From the NCBI GenBank assembly GCA_033060915.1, contig CM065388.1:32038501-32102500 (forward strand): a stretch of 64,000 nucleotides of DNA, written 5' to 3'. Numbering within the stretch: position 1 is the first letter of the stretch; each line of letters starts with the position of its first letter. The notes under the pieces are model-generated. The model saw only the letters and a list, made by a program, of their open reading frames with translations. It did no database searches and was not told the DNA's origin. Source of the stretch: Euryodendron excelsum (taxonomy: Eukaryota > Streptophyta > Magnoliopsida > Ericales > Pentaphylacaceae). The position numbers and the translations under genes were made by a program. Shown one piece after another: positions 44,601 to 55,295 of the stretch.

Positions 44601-44908
44601 CGTATGTCTTCTTTATTTTGCGCGCTGTGCAGTCTTCGATCTTCGTCTTCACCTTCTTCTTCAGTCTTCAAGAGTTGTCTTCAAGCTTTGGATGGCAGCT
44701 CTTCAAGTCTTCAAAGGATGGTTGAAGGCTAGTGTATGAGTGTATGGGGGTGTGTATGAGTGTATAGGAGGCTACGGTTTAATGTATGGTGGCTAGGGTT
44801 TGGAAAACCTAGGGAGGCTAGGGTTTAGGAGTTGCTTGAGCTCTGCATATCGAAATATAGAATTCTTAGGTTAAGTTTGCAGACCCTTTTCACGTTGAAT
44901 GAGGCTCT

Positions 44909-45030
44909 GTATTTATAGAAGGAGGACAAACCTGGCGCCTGTTGCCGTGGCGCCAGGGCAAACTTTACATTGGCGCCACTAGGAGTGGCGCTAGGCCATT
45001 TTTTGGCTTGGCGCCACTACTAGTGGCGCC
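44909..45030 (-). promoter_or_regulatory. TE-4 5' LTR promoter: TATA and GGCGCC palindromes
   Basis: TATAAATAC on the minus strand (44909-44917). GGCGCC palindromes with ACTAGGAGT or ACTAGTAGT centres lie at 44933-45030, upstream on the element strand. This promoter would drive the genomic RNA. Confidence 0.75.
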
Positions 45031-45686
45031 AGCCAGTTAGGAAAGATTTAAGGTCAGCAAGCAACATATCTTTGACTAGATTTGGGCGCCTGTACTAGTG
45101 ACTACCATGCAATTTTTAGCCTGGCTTCACTAGGAGTGACTCCAGAAAGTCCGGGAATGATTTGAAGAAGCCGGGAATGACTCGGAAGGCCGGAAAGAAG
45201 CAGGAACACTTAAAATAGTGTCCTAGAGGTGTTTGACTTCAAAAGTAAGGATAAGATGTGTCAGAAAGGTTGACCGGGCCTTTAGGGGCAAAATTGTCAA
45301 TCGGACCGGAAAACCACCGAGACAAACTCGAACTGTCCTGGAAGAAGACTTGGGATCTGGAAACATTATTCAGAATGTTCCTAGAGGTTGCCGGTTTGAT
45401 TCATAGAGCCGACGTGGTCGGAAAAGGAGATCGGCCCACTAGGGGCAAAACGGTCATTTTGTACCGGGTTTGCCGGAACTGACTCAGAATGATCCGGAAA
45501 GGTAAAGTAAGGTTGAGAACACTATAAAAATTAGTCTTAGGAGGTTACTGGTTTGATACCCAGAGCCGGTGTGGTTCCCGGGGCATTCGGATGCTTAGGG
45601 GCAAAATGGTCATCTTGATCGGAAAGTCTTGGAAAAGGTCCTAAGGGTAGTTTGAACATTTTAGACACTAGTGTTGACCTAGGTTT

Positions 45687-46290
45687 TGAGTGTTTCTGCC
45701 ACTCTAACGATGTCAGTATTTCCGCTACTCGGACTGGGTAAAGTATTTTCGCTACTCGGACGGGGTTGATGATTTGGGAGTATTTCCACTACTCGGACGG
45801 GGTTGTGTGAGTATTTCCGCTACTCAAACGGCTTTGTGAGTATTTTTGCTACTCTAACGGTTTTGTGCGTAGTTTTACTACTCGGACCGTCTCGAGGAAT
45901 AAACTGTCTCGAGAGTGGGATTGGAAAGGGGTCTTACCGTCTCCGTGGAGACGTGCCTAGATTGGAACCGTCTCGAGGAATAAACTGTCTCGAGAGTGGG
46001 ATTGGGAAGGGGTCTTACCGTCTCCGAGGAGACATGCCTGGATTGTGAGTGTTTCCGCCACTCTAACGGCTTTGTGAGTATTTCCGCTACTCTTAACGGT
46101 TTTGTGAGTATTTCCGCTACTCTAACGGTTTTGTGAGTATTTTCGCTACTCTAACGGTTTTGTGAGTACTTCCGCTACTCTAACGCTTTTGTGAGTATTT
46201 TCGCTACTCTAACGGTTTTGTGAGTACTTCCGCTACTCTAACGGTTTTGTGAGTATTTCTGCTACTCTAACGGTTTTGTGAGTAGTTTTG
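45687..46290. repeat. 29-bp minisatellite in TE-4 5' LTR
   Basis: Sixteen units of the same type as in the 3' LTR, in blocks of 7 and 9, separated by the doubled CTCGAG/CGTCTCC hairpin region. Copy number differs from the 3' LTR, so change occurred after insertion or during reverse transcription. Confidence 0.85.
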
Positions 46291-46536
46291 CTGCTCGGAC
46301 CGTATCGAGAAATAAACTGTCTCGAGAAAGGGATTGGAAAGGGGTAAGAAAGGACAATGCCCCTAAGGGCATTTTGGTCATTTTGCCTCTATTTGGGCCT
46401 GACAGGCCCGCGAAGCGATGGAAAGACGGAATTTGGACCTAGAGAATTTGTTTCGATTGGAATATGCCCAAAATGACTTGAAAACAAGTTTGGACGGAGT
46501 GTAGAATGCCGAGCGGTAAAAAATGGGGTGCTTACA

Positions 46537-46541
46537 GACAC
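46537..46541. other. Right target site duplication of TE-4 (GACAC)
   Basis: Identical to 28417-28421 and directly adjacent to the LTR terminus, the 5-bp duplication expected of a Ty3-gypsy integrase. Confidence 0.93.
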
Positions 46542-48294
46542 TAAAGAAAGGATAGAGAGGGAGTGGATCACAGAAAAAGGTGGCACTCAAAGGAGGCCAT
46601 GACAAAGCAGTCGGTAGTTAGACCTTTGAAAGGAAGAGAAACCATTATTTCAAATTCCCTAAATAGCCAAGTAATTTCCTTGAACAGCCCACTCAAGCCA
46701 TAAGTGATTTTCATTGAAACACCCTAACTAGGAACCCCCCCCCCCCCCCCCCCCCCCCAAACACTAGGGTTGGTACGAGTAACAAAACTATCGAACTAAC
46801 ATCTGCTTATCTCAAAGGATGACGCCAAAACTCTAAAATTGAACTTCATAGACTAAGTAATCTTGTCCGAAAGGAAGAGGGGCCCTCTATTCTTCTACCA
46901 TACAGTTAAAAGAATCCCCTTTGAAAGACCCCTTTTGAGCCAAGTCACATTCCTTTAGCAAACTCATTCCAATGATCACTACCCATAATGGGCGAAAGTA
47001 AATTTGAAAAGAAAGATGGCAAGAAGGGAACGTGAGGGGAAAAAAAGCTTCCTCGTACATTAAAAGGAGAAGGAAACAATGAAAAAAAAAAAACAAACAA
47101 ACAAACAAAATCATAAAAAAAAAATATAAAAAAAGAGAAAAAAAATGATGGGATGCTCTGAGAAATCAACAGACCATGCAAATAGCAATACTGGGGCAAA
47201 AATCAAAAGAAACGATGAACCCTGTATGTGTGAAAGTTTGTACAAAAAAGGGAAAAAAAAAAAAAAGGAGTGGTGATCCAAGGAGGAAAGGACCAGAAAA
47301 GGTGATCACCAGTAAACCCTAAGAGGAGTGTAACACCTTGAGCCTCCAATACCCTTCCTTTCGAACACCCGTAACTTAGCGACATTACAACCCGCTGAAA
47401 GTCCCCTTAGATCAGAGAAGATTGCTTAGTCTAAACAAGTTCAAAAGAAAATGGTGATATTTAAAAAGAAGGGTGAACCAAACTGCAAAAGCTTACTCAA
47501 GGTGGTTCCGGTTATTATCACCCCTGTAAAAAATAAAATAAAATAAAATAAAAAGTGAGAGAGAAATTGTTTTGAGCCTGAATACCCCTTCATTCCTCAC
47601 CCTTAACCGAGCCTACATTACGGTCCAAAGTAATGCCTTCTCAGATTGAGGATGGAAACTGTCTGCTCCTTTGCTAAAGGCTACTTCGCTGTCATCTAAA
47701 GAGTCTAATAGTCCTAATATAAAGTCTCCGAGAGAAAATCAAGTGAGTGACAGTTTCTCAGATAAGAGAAAGGAGAGTCGGATCGGAGAATGGAAACCCT
47801 AGAAATGGGGCAACTGCCATCTCGTCATGGCCAAAAAAAGGCATAACAAGAGAAGGGAATCTTCAAGGGAGAAGTAAAAGGCTGAAATGACGGTCCCCGG
47901 TGAATACCTAGAAAATTGGAACATACCCTTAGACCTGATTTCATAAAGTTGTATATACCTGTATGCTTGGCATGGACGTGTGCGACAATACACCCACGTT
48001 TTTCACATTTACTTAAAGCTTGCACATATCCACCATTTCTTATGCATATCATGATTTTTGTACTCCTGTGTTTATATGCATATCCATCATATTTCCACAT
48101 GCAAGCATGCAAAATGAGACTAGAAGAAAAAAAAATCATCATCTTATGCCAGAAAACGAAAAGATAATAGCAATAATGTACATATAATCATCATACAGTC
48201 ATCATCCATGAGGGCCAACATACGGCCTCAAAACACAAGCAATACAGTCAGTCTAACTAAACTACAATGGTGCCCGTAGGTGGAAAGAGGTGCC
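46542..48294. other. Noncoding spacer of TE-3 (after gag)
   Basis: Continues TE-3 from 28421. It includes a run of 24 C (46735-46758), A-rich tracts (47080-47150, 47245-47270), (AAAAT)n at 47527-47552 and the conserved motif pair. No coding frame. Confidence 0.65.
47369..47680 (+). other. Conserved two-copy motif, TE-3 copies a and b
   Basis: Copy a starts near 47369 (CCCGTAACTTAGCGACATTAC, then AAGTCCCCTTAGATCAGAG, ATTGCTTAGTCTAAACAAG). Copy b starts near 47600 (CCTTAACCGAGCCTACATTA, then CTTCTCAGATTGAGG). They are about 231 bp apart. Order and spacing match TE-2 and TE-4. Confidence 0.65.
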
Positions 48295-50224
48295 TCAGGG
48301 AGCGAAGTCATCATCTAAGTCATAATCGCCTAGGTCTGACACATACGGAGAAGACTGGCTGGTGGAGGCTCCCACATCATAAGGGCCCTGACCAAAGAAA
48401 AAGACAAAAGGAAAGAGGGGCTAGCATTAGAAAACAAGGGGTGCATAAAGAACATGAAAATGATGAAATCATAAATAGCATACCCAACGGGCCACCATCA
48501 AAGATATGCGAGTAGTCAAGGCCTCCACCTCAGCACGATACTGATCTCATGCCTGGCAAGCTGCTAGGTACTCCTCCTAGGAAACAAAGCCCTGAACTCG
48601 GCGTTATAGCTCTAGCACCTCATGACTAGTCACCTGCCCTCCAACCACTAGGTCCAGCTGAGTAAAAGCGCCAATGGACCTCGCTCTGAAATGAGCCTCG
48701 TAGTCCATATTAGGCAAAAGAAGGAAGCGCTCGCTAGGAACCCTGACTATATAAGGAATCTCCACCCCGACTCGATAAAATCAGTACACGTACTGGGGAG
48801 GATCCATAGCAGCCCTAAAGTCGGTATGCAGCTGCCACCAATGCCGCTCCCCCAAACACATCTCCCATGAGATAGGGCCCCGGAAAGTAACCTGTGACCT
48901 GGACAAAAGAATGGTATCCCTCATGCCAACATACTACGAGGATCGACGGTAAGGTTTCCAAGTCACGTCTTGGGGTCTCAGCAGCTCCAAGTTAGCCTCA
49001 AGGGCTATAAAATTTATAAGCAAGGACTGTTAAACCCCTTGTTATCTAGCCCACCTCGTGGCCGACGAGAAGGCATCGTTAGCTAACACCTCTAGTCGGT
49101 GGATAGGCAGATACTCATAGCTCCACCATATAAAAAACGGCCAAAAACTCGTCAATCCCCCACAAGCCTCAGATGTCCTCACTCTCATCCCTCGTAAGAA
49201 GTAGGCAAAGGTGAAGACACCCCAATCCACATAGTCCAGTGCATCCAAGTCCTCCAACAGGCTCACTAGAGATAAAGGAACCGTCGACTTATCATTGTTG
49301 CAGAAACAACTAAAGATGATGTATAGTACCAACCGACACCTCATGATGACTTGGTCGGCTAGAGAGGGCTCAAAAGCAAATGTCGTCTCTGTCGGACATT
49401 AGAGTGAAGCTGAAAAACTCAAGCCCGCAATCCCAGGCAAGCCCAAGAGAAGATGAGCCTCCTCCAGAGGCACGTCCCGTAAAGAAATCGGAACACCTCC
49501 AAAGGATAGCCCAATAATCATTGCCTAGTTGAGGGGAGTCGGCCCTAGCTCGAAGCCGACCAAGTGTAAAGTCCCGGTCTCCTCGAACCACCACTCCAAT
49601 AGCCCAACTACTATCTGGTGATCAAGGCTATCTGTCTGAAGAGTCATAAAGGCCCAAAAGCTGATCCGATGCAAGAAGTCCTAATGAATGGAGCCGACGC
49701 TTGCATAGCTCTCAAAGCCAAAATACTGGCCCATCTAAAGGAATTGTGGGTCGATGACGACATCCGGCCGTAACGTTAGTACAAACTCGGATGATATGCC
49801 AAGTCTTATAGCGGCAGAACGTCAGGAATTGCTAGCTGGTCGTCCGTAAAAGAAGTGTCCCCCTGCCTGTCCCGAACAGATGACATGCCATATCCTGTCC
49901 GCAGATCCACAGCCGAATCAAGGTCATCCTCAACTCTCTCCTCAGGAGTAACCGAAGGTTGCCCCATCATAGAATTGCCACTGGAGACCGTTCTGCTCGA
50001 AGATCACTGGGACCCACTGTCGCCGCCTGGAGCAGAACCACCCCTGATGCCACTCTGGGTGGAACCACCCCTGCTGCCACCCCGAGCGGAGCCACTCTGG
50101 CTACTGCCATGGGCGGAACCACTCCTACTACCACTCTTGGTTGCGTCGCCCTGGCTGCTACTGCCCACCACGGGCTCTATCCGTAGCGCCTCCTGTCAGA
50201 ACCGTCACCACCGACCTCAAACAT
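48295..50224 (-). pseudogene. Antisense accessory gene, plant-mobile-domain-like (TE-3)
   Basis: ATG 50224 follows TTTTTTCAG|G. The N-terminal part is an alanine/proline-rich variable region with short degenerate repeats (about 49980-50170). PMD core in 49042-49600: MRCRLVLYIIFSCFCNND, YVDWGVFTFAYFLRGMR, GGLTSFWPFFIWWSYEYLPI. It continues with stops to GAFTQLDLVVGG and DQYRAEVEALTTRI, then the intron 48483-48388 and last exon (GPYDVGASTSQSS ... DLGDYDLDDDFAP) ending TGA 48297-48295. The last exon is colinear with TE-2 (DAGASSSYPPP ... DLKDIDFDL). Several stops and frame changes make it a pseudogene. Gene order and strand are identical to TE-2. Confidence 0.7.
48388..48483 (-). other. Predicted 96-nt terminal intron of the TE-3 antisense gene
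   Basis: Donor CGTTGG|GTATGCTATTT; acceptor TTGGTCAG|GGCCC; phase 0; pyrimidine-rich 3' part. Same position and phase as the TE-2 intron while intron sequence has diverged. Confidence 0.78.
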
Positions 50225-50225
50225 C

Positions 50226-51682
50226 CTGAAAAAATGACAACATGTAAAAGTAGATTAGTCATCGAATATTTGTAAAAAGCAAAAAAAAAAAAAAAGAGAG
50301 ATAAATATGTTAGCAAGGTAGAGAAAAAAAAAAGAGAACGAAAAACAAACAAGAAAAAATAAGAAAAAGAGAAAAAAGAGAAAAAAAAAAGAGAGAGAAA
50401 AAAGAAAAAAGGAAAAAAAAAAGAGAACAAAGAAAAAAGAAAAGAAGAAAAAAAGGAAAAAAAGAGAGAGAAAAAAAAGGGGGCTAAGGTCCCATCTATT
50501 CTTATTTGAAAAGTTTTAACAGTTTTTCAAGTTTTTTCTTCAAAAAGCTTAGTTTCTTGATTTCAAATTGGTTTCTCGAGCTTTCACCTTAGAAGCCCTG
50601 TATCAAAATTTTGAACCAATTTCATGAGATTTCTCCTCAAAAGCCCTGTGTCCAAATGTCTTCTAACGGTTTTCTGAGATTTTTCCTCAAAAAGTCTCAT
50701 TTCAAACTTTAGACATGTTTCTTGGGCTTTCTCCGCAAAAGCTCAGGTTCAAAGTTTTTTCAAACCGTTTTCCAAAATTTTTCCTTTAAAAGTTTCATTA
50801 CAAAATCTCCAACCGGTTTCTCAGGCTTTCTCCTTCAAAAGCCTTGCCCCCAAAGTTTCCTACGGTTTCTCTAAAATCGGTTTTCTTGGGTTTTTTCCTT
50901 CAAACATCCTGCTCCTAAAAAATTTCTAAAATTTTGGTTTCTTCGGGCCCTCCCCTTTAAAAGCCCAATTTTCAAACGAACTACTTTTTCAAAAAATTAT
51001 AAAGTTCGGTGTTAAAATTAAAAAAATAAAAAACACTTCAGTAGAGTTTCACCTTAAAAGTCGCTACCCCAAAGTTCAACAAGCCACAAGCACACTCTGA
51101 AACAATCCTAAACCTCCAACCATATCAATCAGAACAATACCATCCTCCACTATACGCGTCCCTTCCTCAAACACAATTTTTAGGTCAATTTCTTCGATTT
51201 TTCAAAATTTTTGGTCTTGTTTTTGTTTCCAAAAATTCCACAAAAATTCCTAAAACATTTGAGAATGTCACCACAATTTTTCAAAAAAGTTCTATAATTT
51301 TTCACCCTTCAACAAGATCCATTTTTTAATTTTTCTCAATTTTTCCTATTTTTCATAATTTTTAGAAATTAAAAAATTCAAAATTTTTCAGAAAAATACG
51401 AAACTTTATACGATTATTCTACACATTTTCTAAGGTCCCTAGTACAAAAATCACACACAAAAGCACAATGCCCAAGCCTATAGAGGCGATTTTCCTAACC
51501 CTATAGGAAATCAATTCAACAAACATGCAAAAATCGCTACAAATACACTCAAATCTCCACCAAATTGCAAAAACAATCCAACCATTGTGTTCTAAACATC
51601 TTAAAACATAGGATTACACTAATCATTCGCAAAAAAGGGAAACATACGCATCAAAATCGAAGAAATTTCTAAGAAAACCAAC
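50226..51682 (-). other. Predicted leader intron of the TE-3 antisense gene
   Basis: Donor ACCCAAAG|GTTGGTTTTC at 51682, acceptor TTTTTTCAG|GATG at 50226; 1457 nt. It contains a long purine-rich A/G microsatellite-like tract (plus strand 50280-50490; polypyrimidine on the gene strand). Confidence 0.6.
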
Positions 51683-52128
51683 CTTTGGGTTTTCCGGCAA
51701 AAACCAAACTTTCCAGTGAGAATCCGGCAACAAGAGGGGTTCCCGACGAGTACCTGATGTCACCCAACAACCCTCTAACGATCCTAAGTTGAAAGCTTCC
51801 CGCCAAAACTAGTTTTTGAGTCACCGAGAGTCCGAATTTGTTTCCAAGGCTTTTCAAAAGCCGACAATCAAGCTTTCAACATTTATTCTCAAAAATTAAA
51901 TGTTCTAAACCAAGCCATGTCAAACCGGCATCTTAAGTCCTGATCGAAATTTTCAAAGGGCAAAGCTTTTCGAATTTGAAAATCTTTCACACCGACAGCC
52001 CACAAAGGGTTCCGAAACATTTCGAACTTACCGACATATCATCCCTATGATTACCTCGTGACCAAAAAGGGATTCTTACTTTTTATTTTTCTACCTTTGA
52101 CAGGAAAAGACAAAAAAAGAGGGGCAGC
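51683..52128. other. Leader-exon side of antisense gene, and TE-3 PPT
   Basis: The CCGG-bearing exon region ends at the donor. No GGCGCC palindromes are present here, in line with their absence from LTR-F. The PPT CAAAAAAAGAGGGGCAGC occupies 52111-52128. Confidence 0.65.
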
Positions 52129-53069
52129 TGTAAGCACCCCATTTTCACCAGTTCAGTAATCTTCGACCTGATCGGACCCAGTTTCAAACACCACAGCACA
52201 TGCAAACCAAAGATAGGTCTTTCAAACTCCAATCTAGTCAACTATTCGCTTCCGGGGCCCACAAAGCCCAAGTGAAGCCATAACATCATTCCAGGCAGCT
52301 TTCTGAGGCCGGGCGGCCTTGGAAACCAAAGCCATCCTAATAACTTCCTGTGGTCGGGCGATCTCGGGGACCAACAACTTATCAAATTCCAGACGGTTCA
52401 CTTCTGGCACCTGCTAGTCCACCAATGTTGAATGTCGATCATTCAGTAGTTCTCCGAGACCAGGCGTTCTCCGAGACCAACACCACCCTCACAGGTAGCT
52501 TTCTAAGACTAAGTGTTCTCAGAAACCAACACCACCCTACAGGTAGCTCTCTGAGACCGGGTGTTCTTAGGGATTAACACCACACAGGCAGTTTTATGGG
52601 ATCGGGCGGTCTTGGGAACTAACACCTAGGTCAACATTGGCTCCTGCTAGCCCGACTCGGTGAAAAATGACCAAACCTGCCCTTTGGGCCTCCAGGCACG
52701 TTTTGGGAAAGTTTAAAATCCCTTAAAATAGTAAATCCACCCATCCAAGATGCTAGTAAACACTTAGGCGTACTCTGCACACCATTCGCCCCAATTTCGG
52801 TCAGCTAACTCTGGTCAAAATAACCGTTTTGCCCCCGAACACCCCAGCACAGCACAAACCTCATCAAACGGTAAAAGGCTCTCCTGACAATGTCCCTGAA
52901 TGACCCAACACACTTATTGTGACATTTCGATCCACTCCTAACCATTTCCAACTAGATCTGGTCAAAATGACCATTTTGCCCCTAGCAACCCGAACGCGCC
53001 CCAAAACAACACCAGTCTTAGGTTACTAAACTGCGAATCTCGTTGTACACCCCTGTTTAACCTAAGGAG

Positions 53070-53600
53070 GACCGCATGATGTTAAACACCCATGACCCGA
53101 AAAAAGTTCTCCGGAGCGTCTCACAGACGCTCCGCCTAAATTCATGTTCCTCCCGATTCTTGGGTTATAATGAATCGTCAAACGACTTGAGAAAAGCGTA
53201 GACCAGGGAATTCCCAAGAGCTCGTTCATGGGTCTTTCCATTGATATGGCTTGATTGGATATATTGCTTCCCAAAGCCCTTCATCGTATGGCTCGAAGGC
53301 TATAACTTTTAGTAACCCTTGGAGTGTCTCGCAGACGCTCAGCTTGGATTGACTTTTTCTCCAATTCTCTAATTATGACGCACCGGCCAACGACTTGAGA
53401 AATGTGTAAATTAGGAAATTCCTGAAAGTATTTCCAGAGTACTTTCCATCGGTACGGTTCGATCAGAAAGATCACTTCACGAAGGCCCCGATCATGCAAC
53501 CCGAAAATAGCTACTTTAAAAATCCCGCGGAGCATATCACAGACGCTCCACAAAAATACCATTTTATGCACATTTCCTGAGACAATATCTCACACTTTCG
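53070..53600. repeat. 208-bp tandem repeats with dyad in LTR-F U3
   Basis: The anchor AGCGTCTCACAGACGCTC starts at 53115, with related forms at 53323 and 53531, exactly 208 bp apart. The first is a near-perfect inverted repeat (CGGAGCGTCT/AGACGCTCCG). The third unit is partial. Nothing similar is in the other LTRs. Confidence 0.8.
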
Positions 53601-53821
53601 AACATCATTCAAACTTCTCAAAAACATGAAAGTTCGCCAAAAACCCAAGGAGAACATTGTGGGTGCACTTGATTCCCCTAAAACCTTCCCAGTTGGTTCA
53701 ATTATCAAGACAAAGTTTAAACGAACACTCCTGACGATGGAGCGTATGCTACATGCACCCAGATTTTGATCAAATTGACCAAAGTTTGATCAACCGTCAG
53801 GATTTAACTAGTACACTAGGT

Positions 53822-53928
53822 GCCACGTGGCATTCTGGCAATGGAACAGTACTGGCACATGTGCTACATGCGCCTAGCTGGGCACATGTAACACATGCAC
53901 CAGGCCTGTTTCAAATTGCCTATAAATA
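53822..53928 (+). promoter_or_regulatory. LTR-F promoter: G-box, CACATG palindromes and TATA
   Basis: CACGTG at 53824-53829, GGCACATGTGC near 53854 and GGCACATGTAACACATGC near 53881 stand where the other LTRs have GGCGCC palindromes; TATAAATA follows at 53921-53928. The position is conserved and the motif differs. Confidence 0.65.
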
Positions 53929-55020
53929 CTAGCCTCCCCTTTTTAATATTTCAGAACCAAAAATTGATGCGAACCTCTGCCAAAATCGCTCCATAACCTC
54001 GAATCTATACATACATTTCACTCCCCCAATAGTTAGCTAGATTCCACCTCCCTCTAGCCTATACACTTCACCTACATAGGCCTATGCACCATTAAACCCC
54101 TCCTTCCAGCCCCTCAAGCCTACTTGAAGCCATCTAAGTTCAAGTCAAGGCATCCATACAAGATTACAAGTGTGTTGAAGGCTAAAGGTGGTATTTCTTT
54201 TACATTTTTATCTTCCCCCACTCTTCTCTTCTCCCTCTTAGCCTACTTAGGCTATTCTATATTTTAATCCCCATCTTCAACCCCCCTTTCTTGCATGTTT
54301 GAGCCAAGTGGGCTCTTAATTCATGCCTAGAGGAAAGCTATTGAGAGCCACTATGTAGGGGGATCTCTCACTAGCCTACTTTAAGATGGTATGGCCTAGG
54401 AGCCCCTTGTTTATGTGGTGTAGCCTAAAGCCTTGTATGTATTCATGACCCCTTTGCATTTTGTTATCTTTCGCTTGAGTGGTCTCGCTTTTATATTGGC
54501 CATAGGAGCCCTAAATTGTTAGAATGATTCCTCTCTTGCACACAAATGGTTTCCAAACTCTTTGATTTCTAAGGTTTCCATTCTCTAGAGTTTAGTGGTT
54601 AGAATGGCCCTATGAAACCCTCTCTTGAGTGGTCTCCCTTTACATTAGCCATAGGAACCCTATTTTTTTTTTAATGGTTTCCTTTAAAAATGGTTCAAAA
54701 CCTTTTTCTTAAAAATGATTTTCAAAAATCAATTCTCTCCATCTTTGCATTAAAAATGGTTTTCCAAAGGTTGTCACCCTTGTGTTGATTCTTGAAACCC
54801 ATAATCCTGTCAAGATAAAGGTTATAATGGTCCTAAGTAAACCTCCTTTGGAATGGTTTTCAAACACTAACCATATAAACCATATTCTTGGCTAGAGTCA
54901 AATTTTCATGGAAATGAACTTTAAAAGGGTTGTCTACCAAAGTCCTTTGCATAACATGATTTGTTTTCTAAAACTCTTTTCAAAAGTGTATAAAACCATC
55001 TTTCAAGCCGTCCTCCAACC

Positions 55021-55295
55021 TAACCCTAGGTTAACTTGACCCTAGTTATCCAACCCTAGGTTAACTTGACCCTAGTTGTTCAACCCTAGGTTAACTCGAC
55101 CGTAGTTGTTCAACCCTAGGTTAACTTGACCGTAGTTGTCCAACCCTAGGTTAACTTGACCCTAGTTAGTTAACCCTAGGTCAGCTTAACCCTAGGTTAA
55201 CCAAACCCTAGGTCACCTTAACCCTAGGTTAACCTAACCCAAGTTAGTTAACTTTAGGTCACCCCTAACCATAAGTTAACCCAACCTAGGTTAGT
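55021..55295. repeat. 30-bp tandem repeats in LTR-F
   Basis: Five units of exactly 30 bp (55021-55170), each with AACCCTAGGTTAACTTGAC and a CCTAGTTGTT-like half, followed by about 125 bp of degenerate units. It resembles but is not the plant telomere repeat CCCTAAA. Confidence 0.88.

Larger units (their letters stand above)
28422..46536 (-). mobile_element. TE-4: complete 18.1-kb non-autonomous gypsy element
   Basis: Two LTRs in the same orientation (28422-33446 and 41615-46536) enclose 8168 bp. GACAC flanks both sides (28417-28421, 46537-46541). PBS and PPT are each in place beside the right LTR, so transcription and priming run on the minus strand. Internal content: degenerate gag (38862-40065, minus), spacer, and an accessory gene on the opposite strand (34778-36348, plus). 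No pol domain is recognisable. LTR length near 5 kb resembles Ogre-type elements. The LTRs differ at about 14 positions in their first 340 bp, so insertion is not very recent. Confidence 0.92.
41615..46536 (-). repeat. TE-4 5' LTR, 4922 bp
   Basis: Plus-strand reading TGTTGCGCCC ... GTGCTTACA. Colinear with the 3' LTR along its full length. It has one promoter unit (not two) and more 29-bp minisatellite units (16, not 12), which explains most of the length difference. The repeat field is at 42540-44030. Confidence 0.92.

Noticed and set aside
45687..46290. 29-bp repeats as a possible CRISPR array
   Set aside because: Units are contiguous without unique spacers, lie in an LTR, and occur in both LTRs of a plant retrotransposon.
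46735..46758. Run of 24 C as a signal
   Set aside because: Homopolymer in a spacer, absent from the sister elements, likely slippage or an assembly artefact.
55021..55295. Interstitial telomere
   Set aside because: Core CCCTAGG is not CCCTAAA, and the 30-bp higher-order unit is inside an LTR.
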